64,000 bases of DNA from an uncultured Christensenellaceae bacterium. Its GTDB lineage: Bacteria; Bacillota; Clostridia; Christensenellales; CAG-314. Both the position numbers and the translations under genes were made by a program. Shown here in pieces: positions 16,504 to 25,758 of this stretch. The stretch is from NCBI GenBank assembly GCA_910586625.1, contig CAJUIZ010000001.1, forward strand, positions 354,526 through 418,525. The letters run 5' to 3'. Position 1 is the stretch's first letter, and every line of letters begins with the position of its first letter. The notes under the pieces are model-generated. The model did not search any database. It worked only from the letters and a program-made list of their open reading frames with translations, and was not told the origin of the DNA.

Positions 16504-18165
16504 ATGCAGGACTGTTTTGAAAAATATAATTATTGGCTGCAACATGCTGAGGACGGCGAAGTACTGCGCAGCTTAAAAAGCATGAACGAAGAAGATATCC
16601 GCAACGCGTTTAGCAAGGATTTGCAGTTCGGCACGGGCGGACTGCGCGGAATAATGACCGCAGGTACGGACAGAATGAACGTTTACACTGTTTACCGCGC
16701 TACGGAAGGATTGGCGAGATATATGTTAAACAACGGCATGGGCAGCTGCGCCGTAACTTACGACTCGCGCATTAACAGCGACGTATTCTCGCGTTTGGCT
16801 GCTGCTGCGTTGGCTTATCACGGAATAAAGGTTTACATTACAAAGGAATGTATGCCTACGCCGTACTTGTCCTATATCACAAGATACTACGGCTGCGACG
16901 CGGGCATTAACGTCACGGCAAGTCACAATCCGTCGTTATACAACGGTTACAAGGTATACGACAAGCACGGCTGTCAATTAACGGATGCCGCTGCAATTGC
17001 TGTTACCGAGCAAATCGAAGCGGTGGATATGTTCGAGCGTCCGCTACCCGTATTCGAAGATTATTTCGGCAAGGAAATAACCTATACCGACGAGCAGGCC
17101 GAACAAGAGTATATAAATTGCGTGTTGGCGGAATGCTTGGGCAATGCGGAAGGTCTGAACGTGGCTTATACTCCGCTAAACGGTGCAGGATACAGGATAA
17201 CGCCTGCGGTTCTAAGCAAGCTGGGAGCAAACGTCGAAGTAGTGCAGGAACAGTCTTTCCCCGACGGGAGATTTCCCACCTGTTCTTATCCAAACCCCGA
17301 GAAGGCGGAAGCGTTAACCATGGTTATGGCTCTTGCCGACGACAAGGGTTCGGACGTCGTCATCGCCAACGACCCCGATTCCGACAGACTGGGCGTGGCA
17401 GTAAGAGACTTAAAGGAGAACGGAAAGATAGTACAGCTGACAGGCAACGAAGTGGGAATACTTCTGTGCGATTACGTTTTGGCAAAACTGTCCGAACGGA
17501 ATCAATTGCCTGCAAGACCGATCGTGGTCAAAACGATTGTTACGTCTATTATGGTGGACGCGGTATGCGCCAAGTACGGCGCGGAAATCGTCGACGTATT
17601 GACGGGCTTCAAGTATATAGGCGACGTTATCAACAAGTTGGAGCAAGCGGGCGAAGCCGACCGCTACGTATTAGGCTTCGAAGAAAGCTGCGGTTATCTA
17701 AAAGGAACTTACGTGCGCGACAAGGACGGCGTAGTTGCCGCCGCGCTTGTAGCGGAGTGCGCGGCGCATTACAAGCGCTTGGGAAAAACGTTGTGCGACA
17801 GAATGCGCGAGCTGTACGGCGAATTCGGCAATTACTTTTTAAGGACGACTTCCTACCGTTTCGACGGAGCTGCGGGCGCGGAATTAAAAGAAAAACTGCT
17901 TGCCGATTTACGCGTTAGCCCAATAGAAAAATTAGGCGCAAGCAAGGTCGTTAAAACGTGCGACTTTCTTACGCAAAAGCAATACGATTTGCCCCGTTCC
18001 GATGTTTTGCGTTACAATGCCCAAGACGGCAGTCAACTGATAATACGTCCCAGCGGAACGGAACCGCTTATCAAATGCTACGTAACGGTCAGCGGAACGT
18101 CGGAGCAGATTAACGAACGCTGCGGCGAAATCGAACGTCAGCTAAACGCAATGTTTGCAAAATAA
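16504..18165 (+). CDS. Phosphoglucomutase/phosphomannomutase (alpha-D-phosphohexomutase)
   Basis: The 553-residue protein has the four family motifs in order: the catalytic serine loop NVTASHNPSLYNGYK near residue 138, the metal loop NDPDSDRLG near residue 290, the sugar-binding GFEESCGYLKG near residue 395, and the phosphate loop IRPSGTEPLIKCY near residue 515. Length and motifs match PgcA-type alpha-phosphoglucomutases, which interconvert glucose-1-P and glucose-6-P for glycolipid or UDP-glucose synthesis. It starts 10 bp after the M18 gene and ends in a terminator. Confidence 0.93.
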   Translation: MQDCFEKYNYWLQHAEDGEVLRSLKSMNEEDIRNAFSKDLQFGTGGLRGIMTAGTDRMNVYTVYRATEGLARYMLNNGMGSCAVTYDSRINSDVFSRLAAAALAYHGIKVYITKECMPTPYLSYITRYYGCDAGINVTASHNPSLYNGYKVYDKHGCQLTDAAAIAVTEQIEAVDMFERPLPVFEDYFGKEITYTDEQAEQEYINCVLAECLGNAEGLNVAYTPLNGAGYRITPAVLSKLGANVEVVQEQSFPDGRFPTCSYPNPEKAEALTMVMALADDKGSDVVIANDPDSDRLGVAVRDLKENGKIVQLTGNEVGILLCDYVLAKLSERNQLPARPIVVKTIVTSIMVDAVCAKYGAEIVDVLTGFKYIGDVINKLEQAGEADRYVLGFEESCGYLKGTYVRDKDGVVAAALVAECAAHYKRLGKTLCDRMRELYGEFGNYFLRTTSYRFDGAAGAELKEKLLADLRVSPIEKLGASKVVKTCDFLTQKQYDLPRSDVLRYNAQDGSQLIIRPSGTEPLIKCYVTVSGTSEQINERCGEIERQLNAMFAK

Positions 18166-18230
18166 ATAAACGTAATTGCAGACTGCCAAAACAAGCGGAT
18201 AAAAATTTTATAGTGAATTATTAAACAAAA

Positions 18231-18269
18231 AAAAACGACCTAAAGCTTGACGTTTCAGGTCGTTTTTTG
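18231..18269 (+). terminator. Terminator after the phosphoglucomutase gene
   Basis: AAAACGACCT pairs with AGGTCGTTTT around a 15-nt loop and runs into TTTTTT. Confidence 0.85.
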
Positions 18270-18357
18270 CGTTTTATATATAAAATATAATGCGGCGCAG
18301 CCTTGCTATTTGTAGGCGTTAGTACGCGTTACCGAACGGCGGGCGTGGTTTTGCGTG

Positions 18358-19188
18358 CTATTTCAAGTCCGCCTTTTCAAAGGAGAAGTATCCCGAAACG
18401 GTAAATACCGCCGTAAACAGCAAATAATACAACGCTATTTTGCCCACAAGCGCGCCGTCTATTGCGCCCGCGTCGTAAATCGTGGCGTTGTAAAAGGGTA
18501 CCCAGCTTGTAGCCGTGTAGGACAGCGCGTCGCCTTGCAGCCCCAATACAGTGGTTATGATGATTATCACCGTATTCATAATATCCGGCACCAATAACGT
18601 AATAAGTATGGGAAACAGTATTGTAGCCCATTGCTTGCGCGTTGCAAACAAAAACATACATACGCAGCTTTGCGCAAAGGTTACCGACAGCAATCCCAGC
18701 GCCAACGAGCAGAACACTGCGGATACGGCTTGCCCCGCAGTCAAATCGCCAAAGCCGTAAATAGGAGCTATTATTACCAGCGACGTAATTATAAATGCCA
18801 GCATATACGTTGCTCCGACCGTTAACGCTATAATAAGGTACGAAAAATACAATTCGCAGCGTTTTTTGTTGGCAAGTATGGCGTTACGCATAGTACCGTC
18901 TGCAAATTCTTTGCTGAGCACTACGCTTGCGGTAATAAGCGGCAGCAACGTCGCGCCGTAGCCCACCATACCCAAACTGGACAAAATGGAAGTGGTAACG
19001 GACGAGCGGAATTGTTCCGCCAAATTACCCATTCCCGCGCCGGACGAAGTTACCGCGTCTATAATAGAAAGTATCACCGACGAAACCAGCGCCGTGATTA
19101 TAGGCAGTACTGCGGTAACGCCCAAAAGTATCCAAAACAGCTTGCTCTTTTTCAAACGGAAAAATTCCAACCGCAATACGTTAATCAT
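18358..19188 (-). CDS. ABC-2 type transporter permease
   Basis: The 276-residue protein has six hydrophobic helices: one after a charged N-terminus (RLEFFRLKKSKLFWILLG) and five between about residues 60 and 265. It has the common SKEFADGTMRNAIL block of ABC-2 permeases, placed between the first and second helices. It overlaps the ATPase gene upstream by 4 bp, so the pair forms a complete exporter. The substrate is unknown; relatives export lipids, peptides or antibiotics. Confidence 0.88.
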   Translation of the reverse strand: MINVLRLEFFRLKKSKLFWILLGVTAVLPIITALVSSVILSIIDAVTSSGAGMGNLAEQFRSSVTTSILSSLGMVGYGATLLPLITASVVLSKEFADGTMRNAILANKKRCELYFSYLIIALTVGATYMLAFIITSLVIIAPIYGFGDLTAGQAVSAVFCSLALGLLSVTFAQSCVCMFLFATRKQWATILFPILITLLVPDIMNTVIIIITTVLGLQGDALSYTATSWVPFYNATIYDAGAIDGALVGKIALYYLLFTAVFTVSGYFSFEKADLK

Positions 19189-20114
19189 TGTTTTGTTCCC
19201 CCGTTATTTAAGTCTATTTTAGCTTGCCTTTCGCGCTTTATAAGGTTAATATAGTATTCTTCCAACTCGTCCGCGGCTTGCTGAACGCTTAAAACGTTTA
19301 CGCCCGCCTGCGCGAGAGTAAGCATAATCTGCGTTACGGGTACATCTGCATAAAGGTCCACGTCGTTGTCCGTTACCGTTGTTTTTCCGTATTGCTTTAA
19401 CGCTTCGGTAGTTTTGTTTACGTCGTCTACTTTAAGCCGTACGCGCTTGCTTGCCACTTCGCGCAGCTGTTCGGCGGTTACGCGTTCCAATATTTTGCCC
19501 TTGTCCATAATGTAAAATTCCGTAGCGAACTTGCCTAATTCGGATAGAATATGGCTGGAAACCAATATTGTGACGCCCAACTCGCGGTTGAGATTTACAA
19601 ATACTTCGCGCATGCCGAATATGCCTTGCGGATCCAGTCCGTTTGTTGGTTCGTCCAACAAGAGCAGCTGCGGTCTGCCTACAAGCGTCATAGCGATTGC
19701 CAAACGTTGCTTCATACCGAGAGAAAAGTTTTTGGCAGGCTTTTTCGGCGCGTCTTCTAACCCGACGAGAGCAAGAGTTTTTGCAAGATATTGCTTGTCT
19801 GCCGCAATGCCGAGCAGTTGGCATTGAGCGATTAGATTGTCCATAGCGGACAGGTTGGTATAAATCGACGGACGCTCGACAATTGCGGCTACGTCGTTGT
19901 CGCGCCGAACGGCTCCGTTAAGCAAAGAAAAACTGCCCGAAGTAGGCTTCACAAGTCCCGTAAGCATACGAATAAGAGTTGTTTTGCCCGCGCCGTTTTG
20001 TCCTACGAGTCCTACAATTGCGCCGCGCTCGATTTCGAGATTGACGTTGTTTACAACCGTTTTGCCATTATACTGTTTGGTAAGATTGGTTGTCCCAATC
20101 ATAATGTCAGCCAT
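19185..20114 (-). CDS. ABC transporter ATP-binding protein (bacitracin/drug-export type)
   Basis: The 309-residue protein has Walker A GQNGAGKTT near residue 38, the signature FSLGMKQRLAI near residue 130, Walker B LLLLDEPTNGLDPQG near residue 150 and the H-loop SSHILSELGK. A ~90-residue C-terminal domain follows, as in the CcmA/BcrA group. I chose the ATG at 20114 because AGGAGAT lies just before it. Transcription is toward lower coordinates and continues into the permease. Confidence 0.93.
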   Translation of the reverse strand: MADIMIGTTNLTKQYNGKTVVNNVNLEIERGAIVGLVGQNGAGKTTLIRMLTGLVKPTSGSFSLLNGAVRRDNDVAAIVERPSIYTNLSAMDNLIAQCQLLGIAADKQYLAKTLALVGLEDAPKKPAKNFSLGMKQRLAIAMTLVGRPQLLLLDEPTNGLDPQGIFGMREVFVNLNRELGVTILVSSHILSELGKFATEFYIMDKGKILERVTAEQLREVASKRVRLKVDDVNKTTEALKQYGKTTVTDNDVDLYADVPVTQIMLTLAQAGVNVLSVQQAADELEEYYINLIKRERQAKIDLNNGGTKQ

Positions 20115-20150
20115 AAACCTATCTCCTGTTATATTGTAATTGCGAAATTC

Positions 20151-20179
20151 AGTATACACCTTTTTGCGTCTTTTGACAA
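20151..20179 (-). promoter_or_regulatory. Promoter for the ABC exporter pair
   Basis: On the minus strand TTGTCA and TATACT are 17 bp apart, about 37 bp before the ATPase start. Confidence 0.6.
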
Positions 20180-20360
20180 GCTCAGCCGAAAGATATGTTG
20201 AATTTGTTAAACTAAACGATAGCCTTCTTATCGGTCAACGACTTCGGCATATAAAATTTATATTAGCTTTCGTTAAGGTTTCGCGCAAGTGTAAATTGCG
20301 TCTCATATAATTTTCGTGTGCGAACTCAACTGTTTGTATCAAGCGGAGAAATCAACTTGT

Positions 20361-20389
20361 TTGACTGCGGCAACGCATTATGGTAAAAT
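20361..20389 (+). promoter_or_regulatory. Promoter for nagA
   Basis: TTGACT and TAAAAT are 17 bp apart and lie 30 bp before the nagA start. The 305-bp gap between the divergent ABC and nagA genes holds the two promoters and nothing else that I recognise. Confidence 0.65.
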
Positions 20390-20419
20390 ACAGTTAATCG
20401 GTTTAAGGAGTTTTTGCGT

Positions 20420-21508
20420 ATGATATTGTACAAAAACGGTTCGGCGCTTATAGACGGCAAGCTCAAACGGGTGGATATAGCCGCCAATCACGGACGCATA
20501 ATTGCGATAGAGCAGGAAATAGTACCCGACGAACAGACGGAAGTGGTTGACTGTTCGGGACGCTACGTTTTGCCTGCTTTGGTGGATATTCACACCCACG
20601 GCGCAAACGGCTACGACTTCAACTCCGCCGATTACGACGGAATGAAGAAGATAATGGAATTTTACGTTGCGCACGGCGTGGGTACGGTGTTTCCAACGGT
20701 TATGACGGATTCGGACGAAACCATTTGCCGTCAGCTGGAACTCATTGCCAAGCTTGCCAAGGAATACCCCGAAGTAAAGGGAATTCATCTCGAAGGTCCG
20801 TTTTTGTCGGAGCAATTTTGCGGGGCTATGCCCAAGCAATATTTGCAAAAGCCGTCCTTTGACAAGTTTTTGCACTATCAAAAAGCTGCCGACGGGCTTA
20901 TAAGGATTGTTACCGTAGCTCCCGAACTGCCCAACGCAATCGAATTTATTACGGAAGCAACTGCGCACCGCGTACACGTTTCCATCGGACACAGCGGGGC
21001 GGACGGCGATACTGTTCGCAGGGCGCTTTCGGCGGGCGCGGTTTCCTTTACGCATTGGGGCAACGCTATGTTAGAGATGGACAGGCACGGTTTGAACGTT
21101 TCGGGTGCCGCTCTTGCGTCTAATAACGCCTACTGCGAAGTTATCTGCGACGGCAAGCACGTAAATAAGGACGTATTAAAGCTGCTTGTTAAGGTTAAAG
21201 GCATCGACCGCGTTATAGGTATTACGGACAGTATAATGGCAACGGGCTTGTCGGACGGGCAGTACAAGCTGGGCGTAAACGACGTAACGGTAACGGGCGG
21301 CGACGCGCGTATTACGGGGACGGACGTTCGCGCAGGCAGCACTTTGGACGCGTATCAAGGTCTTGCCAACGTGGTAAGCTTTACGGGGCTGCCGCTTGCC
21401 GAAGCCATAAAGCTGTGGACGGTCAATCCCGCAAGAATGGTGGGCTTGCATAACAGAATAGGCACGATAGAAGTAGGCAAGGACGCGGATTTTATCCTGT
21501 TCGGTTAA
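20420..21508 (+). CDS. nagA: N-acetylglucosamine-6-phosphate deacetylase
   Basis: The 362-residue amidohydrolase removes the acetyl group from GlcNAc-6-P in amino-sugar catabolism and wall recycling. Motifs are PALVDIHTHGANGYDF (metal HxH), LEGPFLSEQFCGAM, VSIGHSGAD, SFTHWGNAM and GITDSIMATG. Two positions depart from the usual text: THWGNAM for THLFNAM, and TDSI for TDA. AAGGAG precedes the ATG at 20420. No nagB or PTS gene is adjacent. Confidence 0.9.
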   Translation: MILYKNGSALIDGKLKRVDIAANHGRIIAIEQEIVPDEQTEVVDCSGRYVLPALVDIHTHGANGYDFNSADYDGMKKIMEFYVAHGVGTVFPTVMTDSDETICRQLELIAKLAKEYPEVKGIHLEGPFLSEQFCGAMPKQYLQKPSFDKFLHYQKAADGLIRIVTVAPELPNAIEFITEATAHRVHVSIGHSGADGDTVRRALSAGAVSFTHWGNAMLEMDRHGLNVSGAALASNNAYCEVICDGKHVNKDVLKLLVKVKGIDRVIGITDSIMATGLSDGQYKLGVNDVTVTGGDARITGTDVRAGSTLDAYQGLANVVSFTGLPLAEAIKLWTVNPARMVGLHNRIGTIEVGKDADFILFG

Positions 21509-21645
21509 ATGCCGAAAAAAAGCGTTGCATAACGGCGCGCCGAAGACGTCTGAAAGCGCACGTTGCCGTCCGAACAAGAACAAATTATAAACGCCGCTTT
21601 ATGCTATCCTAAAACCGATTTTATAGTAAATCGTTGCGGCAAATA

Positions 21646-21674
21646 TTGACTTTAACCGCAAAATATGGTAATAT
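21646..21674 (+). promoter_or_regulatory. Promoter for the riboswitch leader
   Basis: TTGACT and TAATAT are separated by 17 bp. Transcription would start about 25 bp before the riboswitch core. Confidence 0.7.
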
Positions 21675-21699
21675 AATATTGCAAAGCAGATGGGACAAT

Positions 21700-21821
21700 C
21701 TGCGGCATTATGGGGGAGTAATTGCCTTTGTTTTAGGCTCTTAACCGTCAGCACAACGCGTATTGCGTTCGGGAGAGATGAAAAATGAGACTCATACGAA
21801 GTGTTTTTCGTATGAGTTTTT
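21700..21821 (+). promoter_or_regulatory. Likely yybP-ykoY (Mn2+) riboswitch with a mutually exclusive terminator
   Basis: The leader has the yybP-ykoY hallmarks: GGGGGAGTA at 21712-21720, a GCC/GGC hairpin, CGTCAGCAC, an ACGC/GCGT hairpin, and TGAGAC at 21786-21791. P1 can form between TATGG (21709-21713) and TCATA (21792-21796). The same 3' strand belongs to a strong terminator, ACTCATACGAA/TTCGTATGAGT (21790-21817) followed by T residues. Metal-stabilised P1 would therefore prevent termination, giving an ON switch. The downstream gene encodes an SPFH protein rather than a known Mn exporter. The class call is by eye and should be checked. Confidence 0.65.
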
Positions 21822-21915
21822 GTTTATTACGTAAACGCTTTGTTCGCGGCGGAGCTTGGACAAATTTGCCTTGTAAGCATAATATAATGTGGTTTTTGCC
21901 ACAAAGGAGATTAAT

Positions 21916-22977
21916 ATGATCGGAATTATTTTAGGCATTCTTTTAGCGTTGGTAACGGCAGGCTGCGTTGCGGCGGCGGTAATTTTCCGCACGAAGAAAC
22001 GCGCCAATAAAACCCGTTTTATTGCTTTTGCGGTATCGGCTTGCTGCGCGTTTGCGCTGTTTATGACAATACCGTTCAGCTTGCACACCGTTCAGCCCGG
22101 TCAGGTTGCGGTAGTAAAGGTGTGGGGTAAAGCCGCATACACGCGTACGGCAGGCACCTACTTCGACTTTTGGATAAACAAGCAGTACGAAATATACGAT
22201 ACAACCGTGCAGCAGGAAGAAATAGACACGATGTGCTATTCGTCCGACGCGCAGGCAATGGACGTTAACCTTGTTGTGCAGTATCAAATACAAGCGGACA
22301 AGGCCGTGGAAATTGCCAACAACTACAACGGGCTTGACAAGCTTAACAGACTTATCAACAAGGTTGCAATAGACAAAGCCAAAACCGTGCTGTCGCAAAA
22401 GTCGGCAATGACCATTATCGAAACGCGCGCAACCGTCAGCCCCGCAATCGAAACGGAAATAAAGAATACGGTTACCGAAGGCTACTGCGTGGATATCGTG
22501 GCGGTGGTAATTACCAATATCGACTTTTCCGACGCATTCGAAGCCACCGTTGAAGACAAGATGATTGCCGAGCAACAGCAATTAAAGGCGGAATTCGAAA
22601 AGAAAAAGGCTATTATCGAAGCGGAAAAGGAGTTGGAAGTTGCCAAGCTTACGGCGGAAGCCAATATTGCCAAGGCTCAGGGCGACGCGCAGGCGGTGCA
22701 GGTAAGGGCTCAGGCGGAAGCTAACGCACTTAAACTTAAATCGTTGGAAGTGGCGCGCATGATGGGCTTTAAGGTTGTGGCGGACGAAGCCACGTCCACG
22801 GAAGAAGTAACCAATTACGTAATAGACTTTGAAAATAAAACCGCGGAAGAAATAAAGGTTATAGCGGACTATCTCAAATATATCGAGTATCTGGAAGTAT
22901 GGGACGGCAAGCTGCCTTCCGTTGTTACGGGCGACTCCGCAAACATTTACGTTCCCGCTCAACCCGTCAATCCGTAA
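21916..22977 (+). CDS. SPFH/Band 7 (prohibitin-like) membrane protein
   Basis: The 353-residue protein has two N-terminal hydrophobic segments (residues ~1-22 and ~38-56), an SPFH domain (about 60-215) beginning VQPGQVAVVKVWGKA, then a Glu/Ala/Lys-rich coiled coil (about 215-280) containing KKKAIIEAEKELEVAKLTAE. Such proteins form ring or cage assemblies that organise membrane microdomains. AAGGAG lies before the ATG at 21916. It is the first gene after the riboswitch terminator, so its expression may depend on metal supply. It appears to be a single-gene transcript. Confidence 0.88.
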   Translation: MIGIILGILLALVTAGCVAAAVIFRTKKRANKTRFIAFAVSACCAFALFMTIPFSLHTVQPGQVAVVKVWGKAAYTRTAGTYFDFWINKQYEIYDTTVQQEEIDTMCYSSDAQAMDVNLVVQYQIQADKAVEIANNYNGLDKLNRLINKVAIDKAKTVLSQKSAMTIIETRATVSPAIETEIKNTVTEGYCVDIVAVVITNIDFSDAFEATVEDKMIAEQQQLKAEFEKKKAIIEAEKELEVAKLTAEANIAKAQGDAQAVQVRAQAEANALKLKSLEVARMMGFKVVADEATSTEEVTNYVIDFENKTAEEIKVIADYLKYIEYLEVWDGKLPSVVTGDSANIYVPAQPVNP

Positions 22978-22992
22978 CGGACGAAAAAATGC

Positions 22993-23021
22993 TTGACTTA
23001 TGCGCGGCGCAGGGGTATAAT
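22993..23021 (+). promoter_or_regulatory. Promoter for rpmE
   Basis: TTGACT and TATAAT are 17 bp apart and lie 49 bp before the rpmE start. Confidence 0.75.
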
Positions 23022-23070
23022 TAACAGGCAATATTGGGAACAGCCCAAAATATAAAAGGAGACAAGCGAA

Positions 23071-23277
23071 ATGAAACAAGGTATACATCCGAATTATCAC
23101 GAAGCGACTGTTGTATGTGCTTGTGGCGCAACCTTTAAGACGGGTACTACTAAGGATACCGACACGATAAAGGTAGAAATCTGCAATAAATGCCACCCTT
23201 ACTTTACCGGTAAGCAAAAGCTGGTAGACGCAGGCGGACGCGTAGACAAGTTCAAGAAGAAGTACGGACTTCAATAA
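23071..23277 (+). CDS. rpmE: 50S ribosomal protein bL31 (zinc form)
   Basis: The 68-residue protein has the bL31 start MKQGIHPNYHEATVVCACG and the second zinc half-site EICNKCHPYFTGKQK. Both CxC and CxxC are kept, so this is the zinc-binding form. AAGGAG precedes the ATG. It lies next to the integration site of the Tn4451-like element, whose recombinase gene ends 125 bp downstream. Confidence 0.97.
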   Translation: MKQGIHPNYHEATVVCACGATFKTGTTKDTDTIKVEICNKCHPYFTGKQKLVDAGGRVDKFKKKYGLQ

Positions 23278-23349
23278 TAAAAAATAAGGAACGGCAATTA
23301 CCGTAGTTCCCATAGGGAATTTTAGGCAAGCCGCAGGTGAAAGAGAATT

Positions 23350-23376
23350 AGGCGTGGCGTGAAGCCACGCCTTTTC
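23350..23376 (+). terminator. Terminator downstream of rpmE
   Basis: AGGCGTGGC pairs perfectly with GCCACGCCT around GTGAA and is followed by TTTCTCTT. Confidence 0.75.
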
Positions 23377-23401
23377 TCTTGTCTTGGTTTAGTTGCTTGT
23401 T

Positions 23402-25063
23402 TTAATAATCTTCATCATCGAAGAACGACGGGGCTATTTCGCCAACGAAGTTATAGACGATTTCTACGGTCTGTCTGTAATGTCCGTTTACTTTGGCTTT
23501 CTCGTGGACGATTACCTTGTCGATGAACGAACGCAGAATTTCGGGCGTAATTTCTTCGAAGTCGCTGTACTTGTGTATGAGTAGCATAAAGTCCAAAATC
23601 TTATCGTCTTGCGCCTTTGCTTTCTCGATTTCCGTTTTCAGAAGTTTGACGCGCGATTTTAGCGTGGCTTGTTCCGTTTCGTAGGTATCGCTCATTTTCA
23701 AATACCGTTCTTCCGAGATTTTCCCCGCAACCTTATCTTCGTATAGGCTCTCTATAATCTTGTCAAGTTTACCGATACGCTCTTCCGAAGTTTCGATTTC
23801 GCGTTGGTTCTCTTTGAGTTCCTGCTTTGTCTTGGCTTCGGCATTGTTGCGAAGTGCCTGTAAAAATGCTTCGTTATGTTTCCGTGCGAAGTGGATAGTA
23901 CGCCGCAAATCGTCCTGTATGATTGCCGTTACCGCTTTTACCGTTATTTGGTGCGAAGTGCAAGTACGCTTTTTTTGCTTGCGATAGGACGAACAGTTGA
24001 AGTATTCTGCTTGCTTCATAGTGGTACACCTACAAAGATACATTTTCTTTCCGCAGTCCGCGCAGTAAATCATACCCGACAGCGGACTCATCTCGCCCAT
24101 ATCGGTAGGACGCCGTTTGTTCTCGCGTATCTTTTGAACGGTATCGAAAGTCTGCTTGTCAATGATTGCTTCCTGCGTATTCTCGAAAACCGCCCAATCT
24201 TCACGCGGTACGTCAATGCGCCGTTTCGATTTGTAAGATTTCTTATACGACTTGAAGTTTACGGTGCAACCCGTATATTCCAAGTTTTCCAAAATGTAAG
24301 TAACGCTTCGTTGTTCCCATATATGCGAATCTTCCTTTATCTTTAACGACGTAGGCAATCCGTTTTTATGGAAGTAGATGACGGGCGTATCAACTCCGCG
24401 TTCTGTGAGTATTCGCGCTATCTGTGTCGGACCGTAGCCCTGCATACAGAGTTTGAAAATCTCTCTTACGATTTCCGCGCCTTGCTCGTCTATTATCCAT
24501 TTTTCCTTATCTTCGGGGTCTTTCTTGTAGCCGAGCGGCGGCATATAAGTTATATGTTTTCCTGCGTTTCCTTTGGCGCGTACTACGGCTTTGATTTTCT
24601 TACTGCAATCTTTGGCGTACATCTCGTTCAAGATATTTTTGAACGGCGTAATATCGTCGTCGGGGTTGGTTTCGCTGTCCACTTGGTCGTAGATTGCTAT
24701 AAACCTAACGTCCGCTTCGGCAAGATAGTATTTCGTGTAGTAGCCTACAAGAATATGGTCTCTGCCGAATCTTGACATATCTTTGACGATAACGGTATGT
24801 ATCTTTCCGTTGTCCACGTCGTCCATCATACGCTTGAAGTCGGGACGGTCGAAGTTGCTTCCCGAATATCCGTCGTCCACATAAAACTTTACGTTTCTCA
24901 ATCGGTTTTCGTCCGCATACTTCTGTAACAGCATCTTTTGATTGCGGATACTGTTGGAATCGCCGTCCAAATCGTCGTCGCAGGACAGTCTGCAATAACA
25001 GGCTGTCCATTGTTCTTCTGTGTTTTTTACTTTCTTATATTTAATTGTCGGTTGCAAATTCAT
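23402..25063 (-). CDS. tnpX: TnpX-like large serine recombinase
   Basis: The 553-residue protein has the serine recombinase catalytic domain (CYCRLSCDDD with the nucleophile Ser27, then YVDDGYSGSNFDRPDFKRM and MSRFGRDH), a recombinase domain, a zinc-ribbon domain (CADCGKKM and CTS) and a long coiled coil ending in a DUF4368-type region. This architecture matches TnpX of Tn4451/Tn5397, which excises and inserts the element at GA dinucleotides. It overlaps the upstream small gene by 4 bp. Confidence 0.93.
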   Translation of the reverse strand: MNLQPTIKYKKVKNTEEQWTACYCRLSCDDDLDGDSNSIRNQKMLLQKYADENRLRNVKFYVDDGYSGSNFDRPDFKRMMDDVDNGKIHTVIVKDMSRFGRDHILVGYYTKYYLAEADVRFIAIYDQVDSETNPDDDITPFKNILNEMYAKDCSKKIKAVVRAKGNAGKHITYMPPLGYKKDPEDKEKWIIDEQGAEIVREIFKLCMQGYGPTQIARILTERGVDTPVIYFHKNGLPTSLKIKEDSHIWEQRSVTYILENLEYTGCTVNFKSYKKSYKSKRRIDVPREDWAVFENTQEAIIDKQTFDTVQKIRENKRRPTDMGEMSPLSGMIYCADCGKKMYLCRCTTMKQAEYFNCSSYRKQKKRTCTSHQITVKAVTAIIQDDLRRTIHFARKHNEAFLQALRNNAEAKTKQELKENQREIETSEERIGKLDKIIESLYEDKVAGKISEERYLKMSDTYETEQATLKSRVKLLKTEIEKAKAQDDKILDFMLLIHKYSDFEEITPEILRSFIDKVIVHEKAKVNGHYRQTVEIVYNFVGEIAPSFFDDEDY

Positions 25064-25299
25064 TGTTTATTACCTCCCGAATTGCAACTCCCAAGCGATT
25101 GCTTATGAGACAACCGAATAGGATAAGACGGTTTCAACGCTTCGTCTATATTCCGTTCGATTAGTCTTTTTGTAATATCGAACGCTGTTGTGGTCGCGTC
25201 CGCTCTTTCACGGGATATAACGGTATAAACCGTGTTCCCGATAACCTTTTCTCGGCTTCTTTCAAATGAGCCGTTTTCCGTATCGGAATAGTATTCCAA
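25060..25299 (-). CDS. TnpW-like transposon-encoded small protein
   Basis: The 79-residue protein has KVIGNTVYTVISRERADA and an amphipathic ITKRLIERNIDEAL helix, like the small TnpW-type proteins placed before tnpX in Tn4451 relatives. Function unknown. Its stop overlaps the tnpX start. The start ATG has no strong RBS. Confidence 0.65.
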   Translation of the reverse strand: MEYYSDTENGSFERSREKVIGNTVYTVISRERADATTTAFDITKRLIERNIDEALKPSYPIRLSHKQSLGSCNSGGNKQ

Positions 25300-25423
25300 A
25301 TAATTAGCTTTCGGTGTTTGTGTCTTGTTCGTTTTAATAGTAGTACTCCTTGTCTGAAATCGGGCGTTTCAAGTTATTTGTTCCCGTTCCGCAAGAAGAA
25401 CACATAAGGTTGGTTTTGTGTCG

Positions 25424-25642
25424 TTACTGTCCGTTTTCCTTTTTCATAGCGACTTCGTCTTTCAATGCTTTATATCCCGCTTCTATCAATCGGACTTTTG
25501 TGTAACCGTTTTCAATTAAAAATGTGTTAATTTCTTCCGCTTGTTTGCGCGGCACGCTCGTCCCCCAAACCAAACTCTTTGCTTTGCGTTCTTCTCTGTG
25601 CCGTTCTTCGTACTTCTTATCTTTTTCCGCTCTCGGTTTCAT
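25424..25642 (-). CDS. Small charged protein, possible relaxosome or ribbon-helix-helix protein
   Basis: The 72-residue protein is very rich in Lys/Arg/Glu at the N-terminus (about 1-28) and then has SVPRKQAEEINTFLIENGYT, a pattern seen in MobC-like or ribbon-helix-helix proteins that act at oriT. It lies between the relaxase and the recombinase genes. GAGGGT precedes the ATG. Assignment is tentative. Confidence 0.5.
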   Translation of the reverse strand: MKPRAEKDKKYEERHREERKAKSLVWGTSVPRKQAEEINTFLIENGYTKVRLIEAGYKALKDEVAMKKENGQ

Positions 25643-25758
25643 AATTACCCTCCGAAAATATTGTGTCGTATTGACACGCCTTTTTCTTATTATATACTTT
25701 TCAAGGGGTTATGTCAACGGAATCAAATAGAGTAGTAGAACGGTATCTTATAAAATTT

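Noticed and set aside
21646..21821. 6S or SRP RNA gene
   Set aside because: No SRP core tetraloop or 6S central bubble; GGGGAGTA, CGTCA and TGAGAC with a competing terminator fit a yybP-ykoY riboswitch.
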